Source: a virus. Taken from it: 21,638 nt of DNA. The stretch spans positions 1-21,638 of the IMG/VR virus record IMGVR_UViG_3300021963_000750, one strand, 5' to 3'. The position numbers and the translations under genes are program-made. Below the pieces are notes generated by a model that saw nothing but the letters and a program-made list of their open reading frames with translations, had not been told where the DNA came from and made no database searches. Of this stretch, positions 1-7,273 are shown piece by piece. Numbering within the stretch: position 1 is the stretch's first letter; every line of letters starts with the position of its first letter.

Positions 1-950
1 CAGGTAATGTAGGTATTGGAACTACATTAGTTTCACCGACTACTAAACTACAGGTTGATGGTGATGTAACAGCAAGATTCTATTATGGAGATGGTAGAAA
101 TCTAACTAATATAGGTGGTGTCTCTATCTCCACAAATACCACCAACCAAGCACAATTAATTCCTTATGTGACTGGAACTGGTTCTACTGCAGGATTTGGT
201 GTAACCACTGGTGGATTAGTATTTAATCCTTCTACCACTAGACTTGGTATTGGAACCACAAATCCATCACAAACCCTACATATTCAAGGTAATACAAGAA
301 TTACTGGAGCACTCTTTGCTAGTGATATAAGTGGTATAAGTACAAGTGGAACTTCAGGTCAAGTATTGCAATCTGTTGGAACTGGTATTAGTTGGGTTAA
401 TTTCTCTGGTGGGGGTTCATTATCAATTTCTACAAATACCACCAACCAAGCACAATTAATTCCTTATGTGACTGGAACTGGTTCTACTGCAGGATTTGGT
501 GTAACCACTGGTGGATTAGTATTTAATCCTTCTACCACTAGACTTGGTATTGGAACCACAAATCCATCTTATAATCTACACGTAAATGGTTCCTTTGGTG
601 CAACTACAAAGTCATTCATTATTAATCACCCAACAAAAGAAGGTAAAAAACTTCAATATGGTTCATTAGAAAGTCCTTATCACGGAATTAGATTGACTGG
701 CTCTTCTACAATTAAAACTGGAAAGTGTATTGTTGAATTACCTGATTATATTCATACCTTTGTAAAAGAAGAGGGTATAAATATTCATATCACAAATGTC
801 AAACACGGAAAAGTTCTTTGGGTTGATGAAGTAAATATTACAAATAATAACTTTATTGTTAAGACTGAAGAAACTTCTGGAGAATATGATTTTTATTGGG
901 ACTTTACTGCGATTAGAAATGATGTTGAAGATATGGTTGTAGAGTTTTGA
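1..950 (+). CDS. Tail fibre-like structural protein, 3' part (5' end outside window)
   Basis: The reading frame is open from the window edge (first complete codon at position 3) to the TAA-type stop region at 948-950, so the gene begins upstream; the GTG at 168 is an internal codon. The visible part contains fibre-type repeats ending in GIGTTNPS followed by a 'LHV.G' strand, a motif common in phage fibres and S74-bearing proteins. One repeat of about 46 residues occurs twice, 100 residues apart. The last ~120 residues (FIINHPTKEGKKLQYGSLES, then a 'VELPDYIHTFV' segment) match a C-terminal domain I recognise from many phage fibre proteins. It probably forms part of a trimeric fibre or adhesin on the virion. 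Downstream genes on the same strand are also adhesin-like. The family assignment is from motif memory; the exact fibre cannot be named. Confidence 0.75.
   Translation, partial: GNVGIGTTLVSPTTKLQVDGDVTARFYYGDGRNLTNIGGVSISTNTTNQAQLIPYVTGTGSTAGFGVTTGGLVFNPSTTRLGIGTTNPSQTLHIQGNTRITGALFASDISGISTSGTSGQVLQSVGTGISWVNFSGGGSLSISTNTTNQAQLIPYVTGTGSTAGFGVTTGGLVFNPSTTRLGIGTTNPSYNLHVNGSFGATTKSFIINHPTKEGKKLQYGSLESPYHGIRLTGSSTIKTGKCIVELPDYIHTFVKEEGINIHITNVKHGKVLWVDEVNITNNNFIVKTEETSGEYDFYWDFTAIRNDVEDMVVEF
132..568 (+). repeat. 137-bp exact direct repeat inside the fibre gene (132-268 and 432-568)
   Basis: Positions 132-268 and 432-568 are identical base for base, offset by exactly 300 bp, so the repeat keeps the reading frame and encodes the same ~45 residues. 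Nucleotide identity, including synonymous positions, points to recent duplication or ongoing gene conversion rather than old protein repeats. Confidence 0.95.
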
Positions 951-983
951 TACTTATGAAAATAATTAAAGGAGGAAATTAAG

Positions 984-2195
984 TTGGCAACGCACTATAA
1001 TGTGAGAACGGTAACTGATGGATTAGTATTAGCACTTGATGCTGCGAACTCAAAAAGTTTTGATAGTGCTGAAAATTTACTTACTTATAGTGAGCAGTTT
1101 GATAATGCTGCATGGGATAAACAGTTTTCCACAGTTACCGCAAATTCGGTTGCTTCTCCTAATGGAACCACGACTGCAGATACCTTTACCGCATCGTCTA
1201 GTGCAGCATTTATTTATAGGGCATTCAGTGCTTCTGCTCAGACATATACTTTTTCGTGTTTTGCTAAAGCAGGAACTGCTACCAGTTTTAGATTAGATTT
1301 TGTTACTGCCTCTTATACACTTGGGTGTTCCTGCATTTTTGATTTAAGTGCAGGAACTGCAGGAACTGTGACCTTATATGGAAGTTCTACGGGATTTATT
1401 GCCTCCATACAAAATTTTTCTAATGGTTGGTATCGTTGTTCTATTTCGGGGACATCTACTGCAACAACGTGGTATCCTCAAATAACTTTAGTTAATAGCT
1501 CTGGAACTAATATTTACATCTGGGGGGCACAATTAGAAACAGGTTCAACGGCAAGTTCTTATTATGCAACAATAGCATCTATAAAAACACGAGGAACCAC
1601 CTGGACTGATTTGAGTGGTAATGGGAATAATGGAACACTAGTAAATGGACCGACTTATAATAGTTCTAATGGTGGGTCTTTGGTTTTTAATGGGAGTAGT
1701 CAATATGCAACTACACCAGCAATCAATCTTACTACTGCCGGAACTGTATCTGCTTGGTTTTATAAAACCGGCACAGGGACGCCTGACGGTGCTAATATAG
1801 TTGATATCTTTTCTAATGTATCCTCCAATGGAGCAAATGGTTGGTCATTTGCATTGAACACCAGTACAAATAAAATTGATTTTTACATTGCAAATAATGG
1901 TGGATTTGGTGTTGAAGATTTTTCTACTCAAACAATATCAAACAACACTTGGTACAACGTTTTCGTCACATATAATGGGTCAAATAAAATTATCTACATA
2001 AATGGTGTTCAAGATTCCACTTTTGCGAGCAGTGTTAATGGAAATGCAACAACAAATTGGAGTATCGGATCTAGAAACACAGGTGCTCGTAATTTTCAAG
2101 GAAATATCGCACAAGTCTCAATATACAACAGAGCACTCTCCACAGCAGAAGTCTCACAAAACTATAATGCTCTCAAAAGTCGTTATGGCATTTAA
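984..2195 (+). CDS. LamG-like adhesin with an extra N-terminal beta-sandwich module
   Basis: Starts at TTG 984, chosen because GGAGG at 971-975 lies 8 nt upstream and the translation (MATHYNVRTVTDGLVLALDA) aligns with the start of the paralogue at 2947. Of 403 residues, about 1-25 match the LamG paralogues. Residues ~31-196 (NLLTYSEQFDNAAWDK to IWGAQLETGSTASSYYATI) form a module often seen in phage fibre and spike proteins, probably carbohydrate-binding. Residues ~206-390 return to the LamG/concanavalin-like fold (TTWTDLSGNGNNGTLV, then FNGSSQYATTP). The C-terminus (IYNRALSTAEVSQNYNALKS) is shared with the next two genes. It likely binds glycans on the host surface or decorates the virion. 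LamG assignment is confident; the receptor is unknown. Confidence 0.8.
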   Translation: MATHYNVRTVTDGLVLALDAANSKSFDSAENLLTYSEQFDNAAWDKQFSTVTANSVASPNGTTTADTFTASSSAAFIYRAFSASAQTYTFSCFAKAGTATSFRLDFVTASYTLGCSCIFDLSAGTAGTVTLYGSSTGFIASIQNFSNGWYRCSISGTSTATTWYPQITLVNSSGTNIYIWGAQLETGSTASSYYATIASIKTRGTTWTDLSGNGNNGTLVNGPTYNSSNGGSLVFNGSSQYATTPAINLTTAGTVSAWFYKTGTGTPDGANIVDIFSNVSSNGANGWSFALNTSTNKIDFYIANNGGFGVEDFSTQTISNNTWYNVFVTYNGSNKIIYINGVQDSTFASSVNGNATTNWSIGSRNTGARNFQGNIAQVSIYNRALSTAEVSQNYNALKSRYGI

Positions 2196-3674
2196 AAGAG
2201 GTATAAACTAAAATGGGATGTTTTTCTGGTGTAGAATCAACTTGGGCATCACAACTAGATGTGGGAAGAACTCATATTGCAACCAAGGGAACGGTTCAAT
2301 CTGGATTAGTTCTGAATCTTGATGCTGGTGCTTCTAGTTCTTATTCTGGTATTGGAAACACTTGGACTGATTTGAGTGGTAGTGGAAATAATGGAACTCT
2401 TGTGGGTGGTGTGGGTTATGCTGCAACTAATGGGGGTTCTTTGACTTTTAATGGAAGTAGTCAGTATGTGTCGGGAAGCATAGCAACAATAAACAGTTGG
2501 TCTATGTGTTTATGGTATTTTTCTACTGATATTACATCTAAATCAGTTTTTTATACGTTTTCTGGAACAACAACTGCTACTGGTTTGGGTTTTGGCGGAA
2601 CATTTGATGCAAATACAAATAATAGATGGTATTTTTTAGATGGAACTAACATTTTTAGTAGCGCCAATACTGCAATAACAACTAATACTTGGTATTATCT
2701 TGTAGTTACCAAAAGTTCGACTACATATAATCTTTACACAAACGGTTCTCTATCATTGAATACTACTGGTGTAGATTTATCTTTAACTCAATATAATTTA
2801 GCAAGAAGAGGGAATGGAGAGTGGTATTCTAAAGGAAATATCGCCCAGGCATCAATATACAACAGAGCACTCTCCGCAGCAGAAGTCTCACAAAACTATA
2901 ATGCTCTCAAGAGTCGTTATGGCATTTAAAAGAGGTATAAACTAAAATGGCACTTATTCATAACACAAACTCAGTAACTTCAGGATTAGTATTAGCACTT
3001 GATGCTGCGAATCCTAAGTCATATGGGGGTTCTGGAAACACTTGGAGTGATTTGAGTGGTAATGGAAAAAATGGAACACTAGTAAATGGACCGACTTATA
3101 ATAGTGCGAATGGAGGTTCTTTAGTTTTTAATGGGACTAATCAGTATTCTAGTATTTTCGCACCTTCTCCTTTTTTGGGAACTTCACTATTTACTTTTGA
3201 AATTTGGGTAAATTTTACAAGTATTACTGGAAATTTTGGTGGTACAAATAAATCTGCATCTTTATTTAGTGGCGGAACAGGAACAGGAACTGGACAAGCG
3301 GAATTTTCAATATTATCTTTAAATAACACTTCTTTTACTCCAAATACTATTTCCTTTAGTCGGGGCGGTGGGGCAACTACTGGTAGCTTAAGCATCAACA
3401 TCTCTTCTTTGATATCTAATGGAAGTTGGTATCAAATTGTTTTGGTTCGTTCTACACTGAATTCGCAAACAGTATATTTAAATAGTTCTTCAATTGGAAT
3501 TGGAACTGTATCTAACAGTTTTTCGGACGGAACAACATCTTTTGGTGCTCTCCCCGGAAATACTTCTTTTTCTCAATACTTAAATGGAAGAATATCAAAT
3601 ATAAAAATATACAACAGAGCACTCTCCGCAGCAGAAGTCTCACAAAACTATAATGCTCTCAAGAGTCGTTATGG
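2121..3674 (+). repeat. Shared 3'-end and leader module of the LamG genes (2121-2216, 2855-2950, 3607-3674)
   Basis: A 96-bp stretch covering the last codons, stop, leader and ATG is repeated at 2121-2216 and 2855-2950 with two substitutions. Its first 68 bp recur at 3607-3674 and are identical to the second copy. These blocks could support homologous recombination between the three genes, swapping the variable middle parts. Confidence 0.93.
2213..2929 (+). CDS. LamG-like adhesin, second tandem paralogue
   Basis: A 238-residue protein beginning 17 bp after the preceding gene, with an AAGAGGT ribosome-binding sequence just upstream of the ATG. It has its own N-terminal extension (MGCFSGVESTWASQLDVGRT) before the shared core 'SGLVLNLDAG', then WTDLSGSGNNGTLVGG and a FNGSSQYV strand typical of LamG-like (Laminin_G_3-type) domains, ending in IYNRALSAAEVSQNYNALKS. 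It lacks the ~170-residue insert of the first paralogue. The last ~75 bp and the intergenic stretch repeat those of its upstream neighbour. Probable role: glycan-binding virion appendage. The N-terminal extension could attach it to a different partner than its neighbours; that is inference. Confidence 0.8.
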   Translation: MGCFSGVESTWASQLDVGRTHIATKGTVQSGLVLNLDAGASSSYSGIGNTWTDLSGSGNNGTLVGGVGYAATNGGSLTFNGSSQYVSGSIATINSWSMCLWYFSTDITSKSVFYTFSGTTTATGLGFGGTFDANTNNRWYFLDGTNIFSSANTAITTNTWYYLVVTKSSTTYNLYTNGSLSLNTTGVDLSLTQYNLARRGNGEWYSKGNIAQASIYNRALSAAEVSQNYNALKSRYGI

Positions 3675-3684
3675 TCTAATATAA
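2947..3684 (+). CDS. LamG-like adhesin, third tandem paralogue
   Basis: A 245-residue LamG-like protein. The N-terminus (SGLVLALDAANPKSYGGSGN) matches the first paralogue, followed by TWSDLSGNGKNGTLVNGPTY and a FNGTNQYS strand. The middle (~60-200) is unlike the other two, while the C-terminus (IYNRALSAAEVSQNYNALKS) is the same. The ATG lies within the repeated stretch shared with the 2213 gene, including the same AAGAGGTATAAACTAAA leader. The stop codon TAA (3682-3684) falls inside a TATAAATA late-promoter box for the next gene. Probable virion glycan-binding protein; receptor unknown. Confidence 0.8.
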   Translation: MALIHNTNSVTSGLVLALDAANPKSYGGSGNTWSDLSGNGKNGTLVNGPTYNSANGGSLVFNGTNQYSSIFAPSPFLGTSLFTFEIWVNFTSITGNFGGTNKSASLFSGGTGTGTGQAEFSILSLNNTSFTPNTISFSRGGGATTGSLSINISSLISNGSWYQIVLVRSTLNSQTVYLNSSSIGIGTVSNSFSDGTTSFGALPGNTSFSQYLNGRISNIKIYNRALSAAEVSQNYNALKSRYGLI

Positions 3685-3687
3685 ATA
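3680..3687 (+). promoter_or_regulatory. T4-type late promoter box TATAAATA
   Basis: Exact match to the T4 late consensus TATAAATA, 20 nt upstream of the ATG at 3708. It contains the stop codon of the preceding LamG gene (TAA 3682-3684). Confidence 0.65.
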
Positions 3688-3707
3688 CAAGAAAGGATAA
3701 TAAGTAA

Positions 3708-4730
3708 ATGGCACTAAATGACAAAAATTTAATTATCACTCCCAACATTGGATCAACTTCAGACCCTAGAATTGATTTTAGAGGTGCTGATTCTACATCT
3801 GGACCTAACATAATCTCCGCAGTAGCGTATCCAATTAATAGTGGAACATTAAGTTTTGAAGGTACTGCAGGTCAGTTATTTTCAATTACAAATAATCTAA
3901 CATCAGGTTCAATATTCTCTGTTAATGATGTTTCTGGAATTCCCAGTATTGATGTAAATGCAAACGGAACCGTAAGTATGGTGTCTTATGGCGGTAGTGT
4001 CGGTCTTGGACTTACTAATCCCACTAATCAACTGCATTTATCATTAGATTCTGCAAGAAAACCTACTACTACTGTTTGGACTAATACATCAGATGAAAGA
4101 ATTAAATTGGATATTGTTCCAGCAGATTTAGACATCTGTTATAATGTCGTTAAAACTTTACCTCTCAAATACTACAAGTGGAATGATGAGGTATATCCGC
4201 CCAATGTTACAAGAGATAGACATAAAATAGGATGGATTGCGCAGGATGTAGAGATGGTATTTCCTAAAGCAGTGAATCAATTTGAATTAAGATATAATAA
4301 AAAGACTTATGAAGATTATATAGTTCCTGCTGTTGAGGAAGTATTTGGTGTAGTAACTCCAGCACAACCAGAGCGCACCGAACAAAGAGAAATCACTACA
4401 TATGAAGATTATATAGTTCCTGCTGTTGAGGAAGTATTAGACGGCGAGGGCAATGTATTTACTCCAGCACAATCAGAACACACCGAACAAAGAGAAGTTA
4501 TTACATATGAAGATTATATAGTTCCTGCTGTGGAGGAAGTATTGGGTGTAATTACTCCAGCACAACCAGAGCGCACAGAACAAAGAGAAATTATTACTGA
4601 AGAAATCATTCCAGATTGTCGTGACCTGAATGTGGACCAGATATATGCAGTAATGTACGGAGCAATTCAGAAATTAATTAATAAGATTGAAACATTAGAA
4701 GAAGAAGTTAATACTCTTAAGAACTCATAA
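3708..4730 (+). CDS. Tail fibre/spike protein with C-terminal peptidase S74 chaperone domain
   Basis: A 340-residue protein. Residues ~1-118 form a fibre-type N-terminal part with the 'VGLGLTNPTNQLHL' motif. At residue ~127 it enters an intramolecular chaperone (peptidase S74) domain: TSDERIKLDI with S128 as the expected self-cleavage serine, then LPLKYYKW, RHKIGWIAQDVEMVFPKAV, and a C-terminal helix (QIYAVMYGAIQKLINKIE) followed by a short coiled coil. In this family the domain drives trimerisation of the fibre and is then cut off. Between the AQDV part and the final helix, residues ~200-296 hold three tandem repeats starting TYEDYIVPAVEEV, an unusual expansion. It probably forms or matures a host-recognition fibre. 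The start has a weak leader, AAAGGA, 16 nt upstream. S74 assignment is strong; cleavage itself is inferred. Confidence 0.85.
   Translation: MALNDKNLIITPNIGSTSDPRIDFRGADSTSGPNIISAVAYPINSGTLSFEGTAGQLFSITNNLTSGSIFSVNDVSGIPSIDVNANGTVSMVSYGGSVGLGLTNPTNQLHLSLDSARKPTTTVWTNTSDERIKLDIVPADLDICYNVVKTLPLKYYKWNDEVYPPNVTRDRHKIGWIAQDVEMVFPKAVNQFELRYNKKTYEDYIVPAVEEVFGVVTPAQPERTEQREITTYEDYIVPAVEEVLDGEGNVFTPAQSEHTEQREVITYEDYIVPAVEEVLGVITPAQPERTEQREIITEEIIPDCRDLNVDQIYAVMYGAIQKLINKIETLEEEVNTLKNS
4305..4595 (+). repeat. Three tandem 93-105 bp repeats inside the S74 domain
   Basis: Units begin at 4305, 4398 and 4503 (31, 35 and about 31 codons). Each encodes TYEDYIVPAVEEV, a short variable linker (GVV, DGEGNVF or GVI), then TPAQ[P/S]E[R/H]TEQRE. 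The middle unit carries a four-codon insertion. Most differences between units are single bases, so expansion looks recent. Confidence 0.93.
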
Positions 4731-4733
4731 ATA
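4726..4733 (+). promoter_or_regulatory. Late promoter-like box CATAAATA
   Basis: NATAAATA-type box overlapping the stop codon of the S74 gene (TAA 4728-4730) and ending 22 nt before the ATG at 4756. Spacing resembles that of the other late boxes in this window. Confidence 0.5.
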
Positions 4734-4755
4734 ATAGTAATAAAGTATAAAACTT

Positions 4756-5418
4756 ATGTCGTTTATTGCAGGAACTCGTGTAACTGGTGCAACTGGTGGA
4801 ACTATTTCTACTATTACTGGGTATAAAGTTCATATATTTGAAACTCCAGGAATTTCTACTTTTATTCCTAGTGGTAATGGAACTATTGAGGTTCTTGTAG
4901 TTGGTGGGGGTGGTGCTTATGGTGGCGCTCAAGGTGGAGGTGGAGGTGGTGGTAACGTTTTATATAATAAGTTTATAAATGTTACTTCAGGTACTTCTTA
5001 TCCAATTACTGTTGGTTCTGTCGGTGCTGCTGGTGGAATTGGCGGTATTAGTACTGCAGTCTTTAATAATGTAACAATAATCGCCTATGGTGGTGGAGGT
5101 GGGGGAGTTGGTGGAATTGCTCCTGGAATTTCAAGTTCATTTGCTTCTGGCGGTGGTGGTGGCCGTAGTGGTGGTGCTGGTGGTGTTGGGGCAGGAATTA
5201 CTGGTCTTGGATTTTCCGGTGGCAGTAGCGGTTCTAGTTTTGGTGGCGGAGGTGGTGGTGCCGGTGGTGCCGGTGTACCCGATGGAGGTGGTGGTGGTAT
5301 AGGAGTATCTTATAGTATCACCGGAACTTCCCAATATTATGGTGGTGGGCAGGGTAGTGTATCATCATACGGAACGGGAAACACACCAGGCGCAGTAATC
5401 ATAAGATACCCTTCATAA
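4756..5418 (+). CDS. Glycine-rich adhesin-like protein, first of three tandem paralogues
   Basis: A 220-residue protein. The N-terminal ~50 residues (TISTITGYKVHIFETPGIST, then NGTIEVLVVGGGG) are the beta-sandwich start typical of phage glycine-rich domain proteins. Long Gly runs (~51-190) are broken by hydrophobic segments such as YNKFINVTSGTSYPITVG, and the protein ends GVSYSITGTSQYYGGG and AVIIRYPS. This pattern resembles polyglycine-helix adhesins such as the gp38 tips of some T4-like phages, where loops between Gly helices contact the receptor. That function is inferred from the pattern. Long antisense open frames here are a by-product of GGT/GGC repeats. No clear Shine-Dalgarno is seen. 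Confidence 0.75.
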   Translation: MSFIAGTRVTGATGGTISTITGYKVHIFETPGISTFIPSGNGTIEVLVVGGGGAYGGAQGGGGGGGNVLYNKFINVTSGTSYPITVGSVGAAGGIGGISTAVFNNVTIIAYGGGGGGVGGIAPGISSSFASGGGGGRSGGAGGVGAGITGLGFSGGSSGSSFGGGGGGAGGAGVPDGGGGGIGVSYSITGTSQYYGGGQGSVSSYGTGNTPGAVIIRYPS

Positions 5419-5421
5419 ATA
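5414..5421 (+). promoter_or_regulatory. Late promoter-like box CATAAATA
   Basis: Overlaps the stop codon (TAA 5416-5418) of the first glycine-rich gene and lies 14 nt before the ATG at 5436. The next gene junction (6049-6056) has only the weaker CCTAAATA. Confidence 0.45.
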
Positions 5422-5435
5422 TACAAAAAACTAAT

Positions 5436-6053
5436 ATGACTCTAAATATAGGACAAAGAACAACATCAGCAACTGGCGGAACTATCTCCACGATTTCTGG
5501 TTATACCGTTCATACATTTACATCTGGTGGGAATTTTGTTCCTAGTGGAAGTGGAACCATTGAGGTTCTTGTAGTTGGGGGAGGTGGTGGTCCAAGTTAT
5601 CCAGGTTATGCATCTGGAGGTGGTGGTGGTGCCGTTATCTATAATAAGTTTGTAAATGTAACTTCAGGTAATCCTTATCCAATTAATGTTGGTTCCGGTG
5701 GTGCAACTTTTACTAATGGTGGTATTAGTAGTTGTACCTTTAATAATGCTACGATAATTGCTTATGGTGGAGGTGGTGGTTCCGGTGCTCCTAATATTGG
5801 AAATCCAAGTCCAAATGCTTCTGGTGGTGCAGGTCCTACTCCTGGTGTAGGGGCAGGAGTTACTGGTTATGGATTTCCAGGAGGCCTTGGTGGAGGAGGT
5901 TATGGTGGTGGTGCTGGTGGACCTGGAGCATCTGGAGGTATAGGAGTATCTTATAGTATCACCGGAACTTCTCAATATTATGGTGCTGGTCCTTTCTGGG
6001 GTTCTGCCCCTCCAGGAACCCCAGGCGCAGTAATCATAAGATATCCAACCTAA
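5436..6053 (+). CDS. Glycine-rich adhesin-like protein, second paralogue
   Basis: A 205-residue paralogue of the neighbouring genes: TISTISGYTVHTFTSGGNFV, then GTIEVLVVGGGG, a Gly/Ser/Pro-rich middle and the shared end GVSYSITGTSQYYGAGPF and AVIIRYPT. It is the shortest of the trio; its middle differs in the number and content of Gly blocks (TPGVGAGVTGYGFPGGLGGG). The gene starts 17 bp after its neighbour. Probable surface or tip adhesin on the virion, by analogy with polyglycine adhesins. Which structure it attaches to is not visible from sequence. Confidence 0.75.
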   Translation: MTLNIGQRTTSATGGTISTISGYTVHTFTSGGNFVPSGSGTIEVLVVGGGGGPSYPGYASGGGGGAVIYNKFVNVTSGNPYPINVGSGGATFTNGGISSCTFNNATIIAYGGGGGSGAPNIGNPSPNASGGAGPTPGVGAGVTGYGFPGGLGGGGYGGGAGGPGASGGIGVSYSITGTSQYYGAGPFWGSAPPGTPGAVIIRYPT

Positions 6054-6070
6054 ATATATAAAAAAAAGAT

Positions 6071-6754
6071 ATGTCTATTTTAGTAGGTCCCGTAACATTA
6101 TCAGCAACTGGTGGAACTATTTCCAGTATTACGGGTTATATAGTTCATACATTTTCAACTCCAGGAGTTTCTACCTTTATTCCCAGTCAAAACGGAACCA
6201 TTGAGGTTCTTGTAGTTGGTGGGGGTGGTAATGGATCTGCTGGTGGGGGTGGTGCTGTTGTCTATAATAAATTTGTGAATGTAACTTCAGGTACTCCTTA
6301 TCCAATTACTGTTGGTCCTTCAGGTTCACCAACCGGGGGATTTAGTAGTTGCACTTTTAATAACTCCACAATAATTGCATATGGTGGTGGGGCATATGGT
6401 AACTATTACGATGGAAATCCTGGTCCGAATGCTTCTGGTGCTGCTGCTGGTAATGGGGGTGGTAATGGTGGAACTGGAGCAGGAGTTACTGGACTTGGAT
6501 TTCCTGGTGGTTTTCAACAACCTGGGGGATATGGTCAACCTGCTGGTGGGGGTGGAGCAAGTTCTGCTGGTAGTAATGGATTTCCTGGTGGAACTGGTAA
6601 TGGGGGCATAGGAGTATCTTATAGTATCACAGGAACTTCCCAATATTATGGTGGTGGTGGCGGTAGGGGTGCCCCGAATGGTGGACTAACTCCGACATCA
6701 TATGGAACTGGTAATGGAACCCCAGGCGCAGTAATTATCAGATACCCAGTATAA
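6071..6754 (+). CDS. Glycine-rich adhesin-like protein, third paralogue
   Basis: A 227-residue member of the trio. N-terminus TISSITGYIVHTFSTPGVST and GTIEVLVVGGGG, Gly-rich centre with Asn/Ala-rich loops (NASGAAAGNGGGNGGTG; GFQQPGGYGQPAGGGG), and C-terminus GVSYSITGTSQYYGGGGG then AVIIRYPV. The shared beginning and end with variable loops fit a receptor-contacting scaffold whose loops vary between copies. The gene is spaced 17 bp from its predecessor and followed 6 bp later by the coiled-coil gene. Function is inferred. Confidence 0.75.
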   Translation: MSILVGPVTLSATGGTISSITGYIVHTFSTPGVSTFIPSQNGTIEVLVVGGGGNGSAGGGGAVVYNKFVNVTSGTPYPITVGPSGSPTGGFSSCTFNNSTIIAYGGGAYGNYYDGNPGPNASGAAAGNGGGNGGTGAGVTGLGFPGGFQQPGGYGQPAGGGGASSAGSNGFPGGTGNGGIGVSYSITGTSQYYGGGGGRGAPNGGLTPTSYGTGNGTPGAVIIRYPV

Positions 6755-6760
6755 AAAAAT

Positions 6761-7228
6761 ATGGAAAACACAGAATATCTTTGGTACGAACCAACAACTT
6801 CTTGGAAAACTCAAGAAGAAATCAATCAATATGAATTAGAACTGATTCAACAACAACAAGAACTTGAAAGACAACAACAAGAAGAACTTGAAAGACAAGA
6901 ATTAGAACTCATTCAACAACAAGAAGAACTAGAAAGACAAAGACAACAAGAAATATATGAATATCAACTTCCAAGAGTGTATGCTCTTGTGGGAGAAGAT
7001 GGAGTAATTCAAAACACAATTCTTGCAAGTCGTGAGTTTATGAATACAAAGCCTTATGGTGATACAATTTGTATAGAAAATACAGATGAAGTCAAGAATG
7101 AACCAGGAATTGGTAGAAATTATGATGAAACACTCAATGCCTTTATTGAACCAAAACCTTATCCTTCTTGGATTCTAAATACAGAAACTGGTAAATGGGA
7201 AGCACCCGTACCAAAACCCACAACTTGA
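6761..7228 (+). CDS. Gln/Glu-rich coiled-coil protein with fibre-accessory C-terminus
   Basis: A 155-residue protein. Residues ~18-68 are almost only Gln, Glu, Leu, Ile and Arg, with two copies of an ELELIQQQ-type unit ending LERQ, predicting a long charged helix or coiled coil. Residues ~70-155 form a small domain: VYALVGEDGVIQNTILAS, then PGIGRNYDETLNAFIEPKPY and PSWILNTETGKWEAPVP. I recognise this end from small phage proteins encoded next to tail fibre genes, where 'PYPSW' and 'W.AP.P' recur. It may act as a fibre-assembly or connector protein. It starts 6 bp after the third glycine-rich gene, without a clear ribosome-binding site, suggesting translational coupling. Confidence 0.65.
   Translation: MENTEYLWYEPTTSWKTQEEINQYELELIQQQQELERQQQEELERQELELIQQQEELERQRQQEIYEYQLPRVYALVGEDGVIQNTILASREFMNTKPYGDTICIENTDEVKNEPGIGRNYDETLNAFIEPKPYPSWILNTETGKWEAPVPKPTT
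6811..6955 (+). repeat. Low-complexity CAA/GAA-rich coiled-coil repeat
   Basis: Imperfect repeats of GAATTAGAACT-ATTCAACAACAA and CTTGAAAGACAACAA units encode Gln/Glu/Arg heptad-like segments. Such tracts can change length by replication slippage. Confidence 0.75.
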
Positions 7229-7253
7229 TTTAATTTCAAAACTGTTATATAAT
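7225..7253 (+). promoter_or_regulatory. Sigma70-type promoter before the oxygenase genes
   Basis: TTGATT (7225-7230), 17-bp spacer, TATAAT (7248-7253), 20 nt before the ATG at 7274. It overlaps the end of the preceding gene and marks the switch from adhesin to metabolic genes. Confidence 0.65.
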
Positions 7254-7273
7254 ACTCAAAACAACATTAATAT

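Noticed and set aside
168-950. Gene start at GTG 168
   Set aside because: The frame is open back to the window edge and upstream codons encode the same fibre repeat; the GTG is the Val codon inside a repeated unit, also present in the second copy.
1211-1218. Perfect TATAAATA on the minus strand in the first LamG gene
   Set aside because: No minus-strand gene follows it; it is within coding sequence and likely fortuitous.
5137-6643. Antisense ORFs rich in Thr/Ser/Arg opposite the glycine-rich genes
   Set aside because: They arise from reverse complement of GGT/GGC/GGA codons (ACC, GCC, TCC) and have no homology or ribosome-binding sites.
984-6754. Diversity-generating retroelement with template and variable repeats
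   Set aside because: Repeats are present, but no reverse transcriptase gene lies in the window and the differences between copies are not limited to adenine positions.
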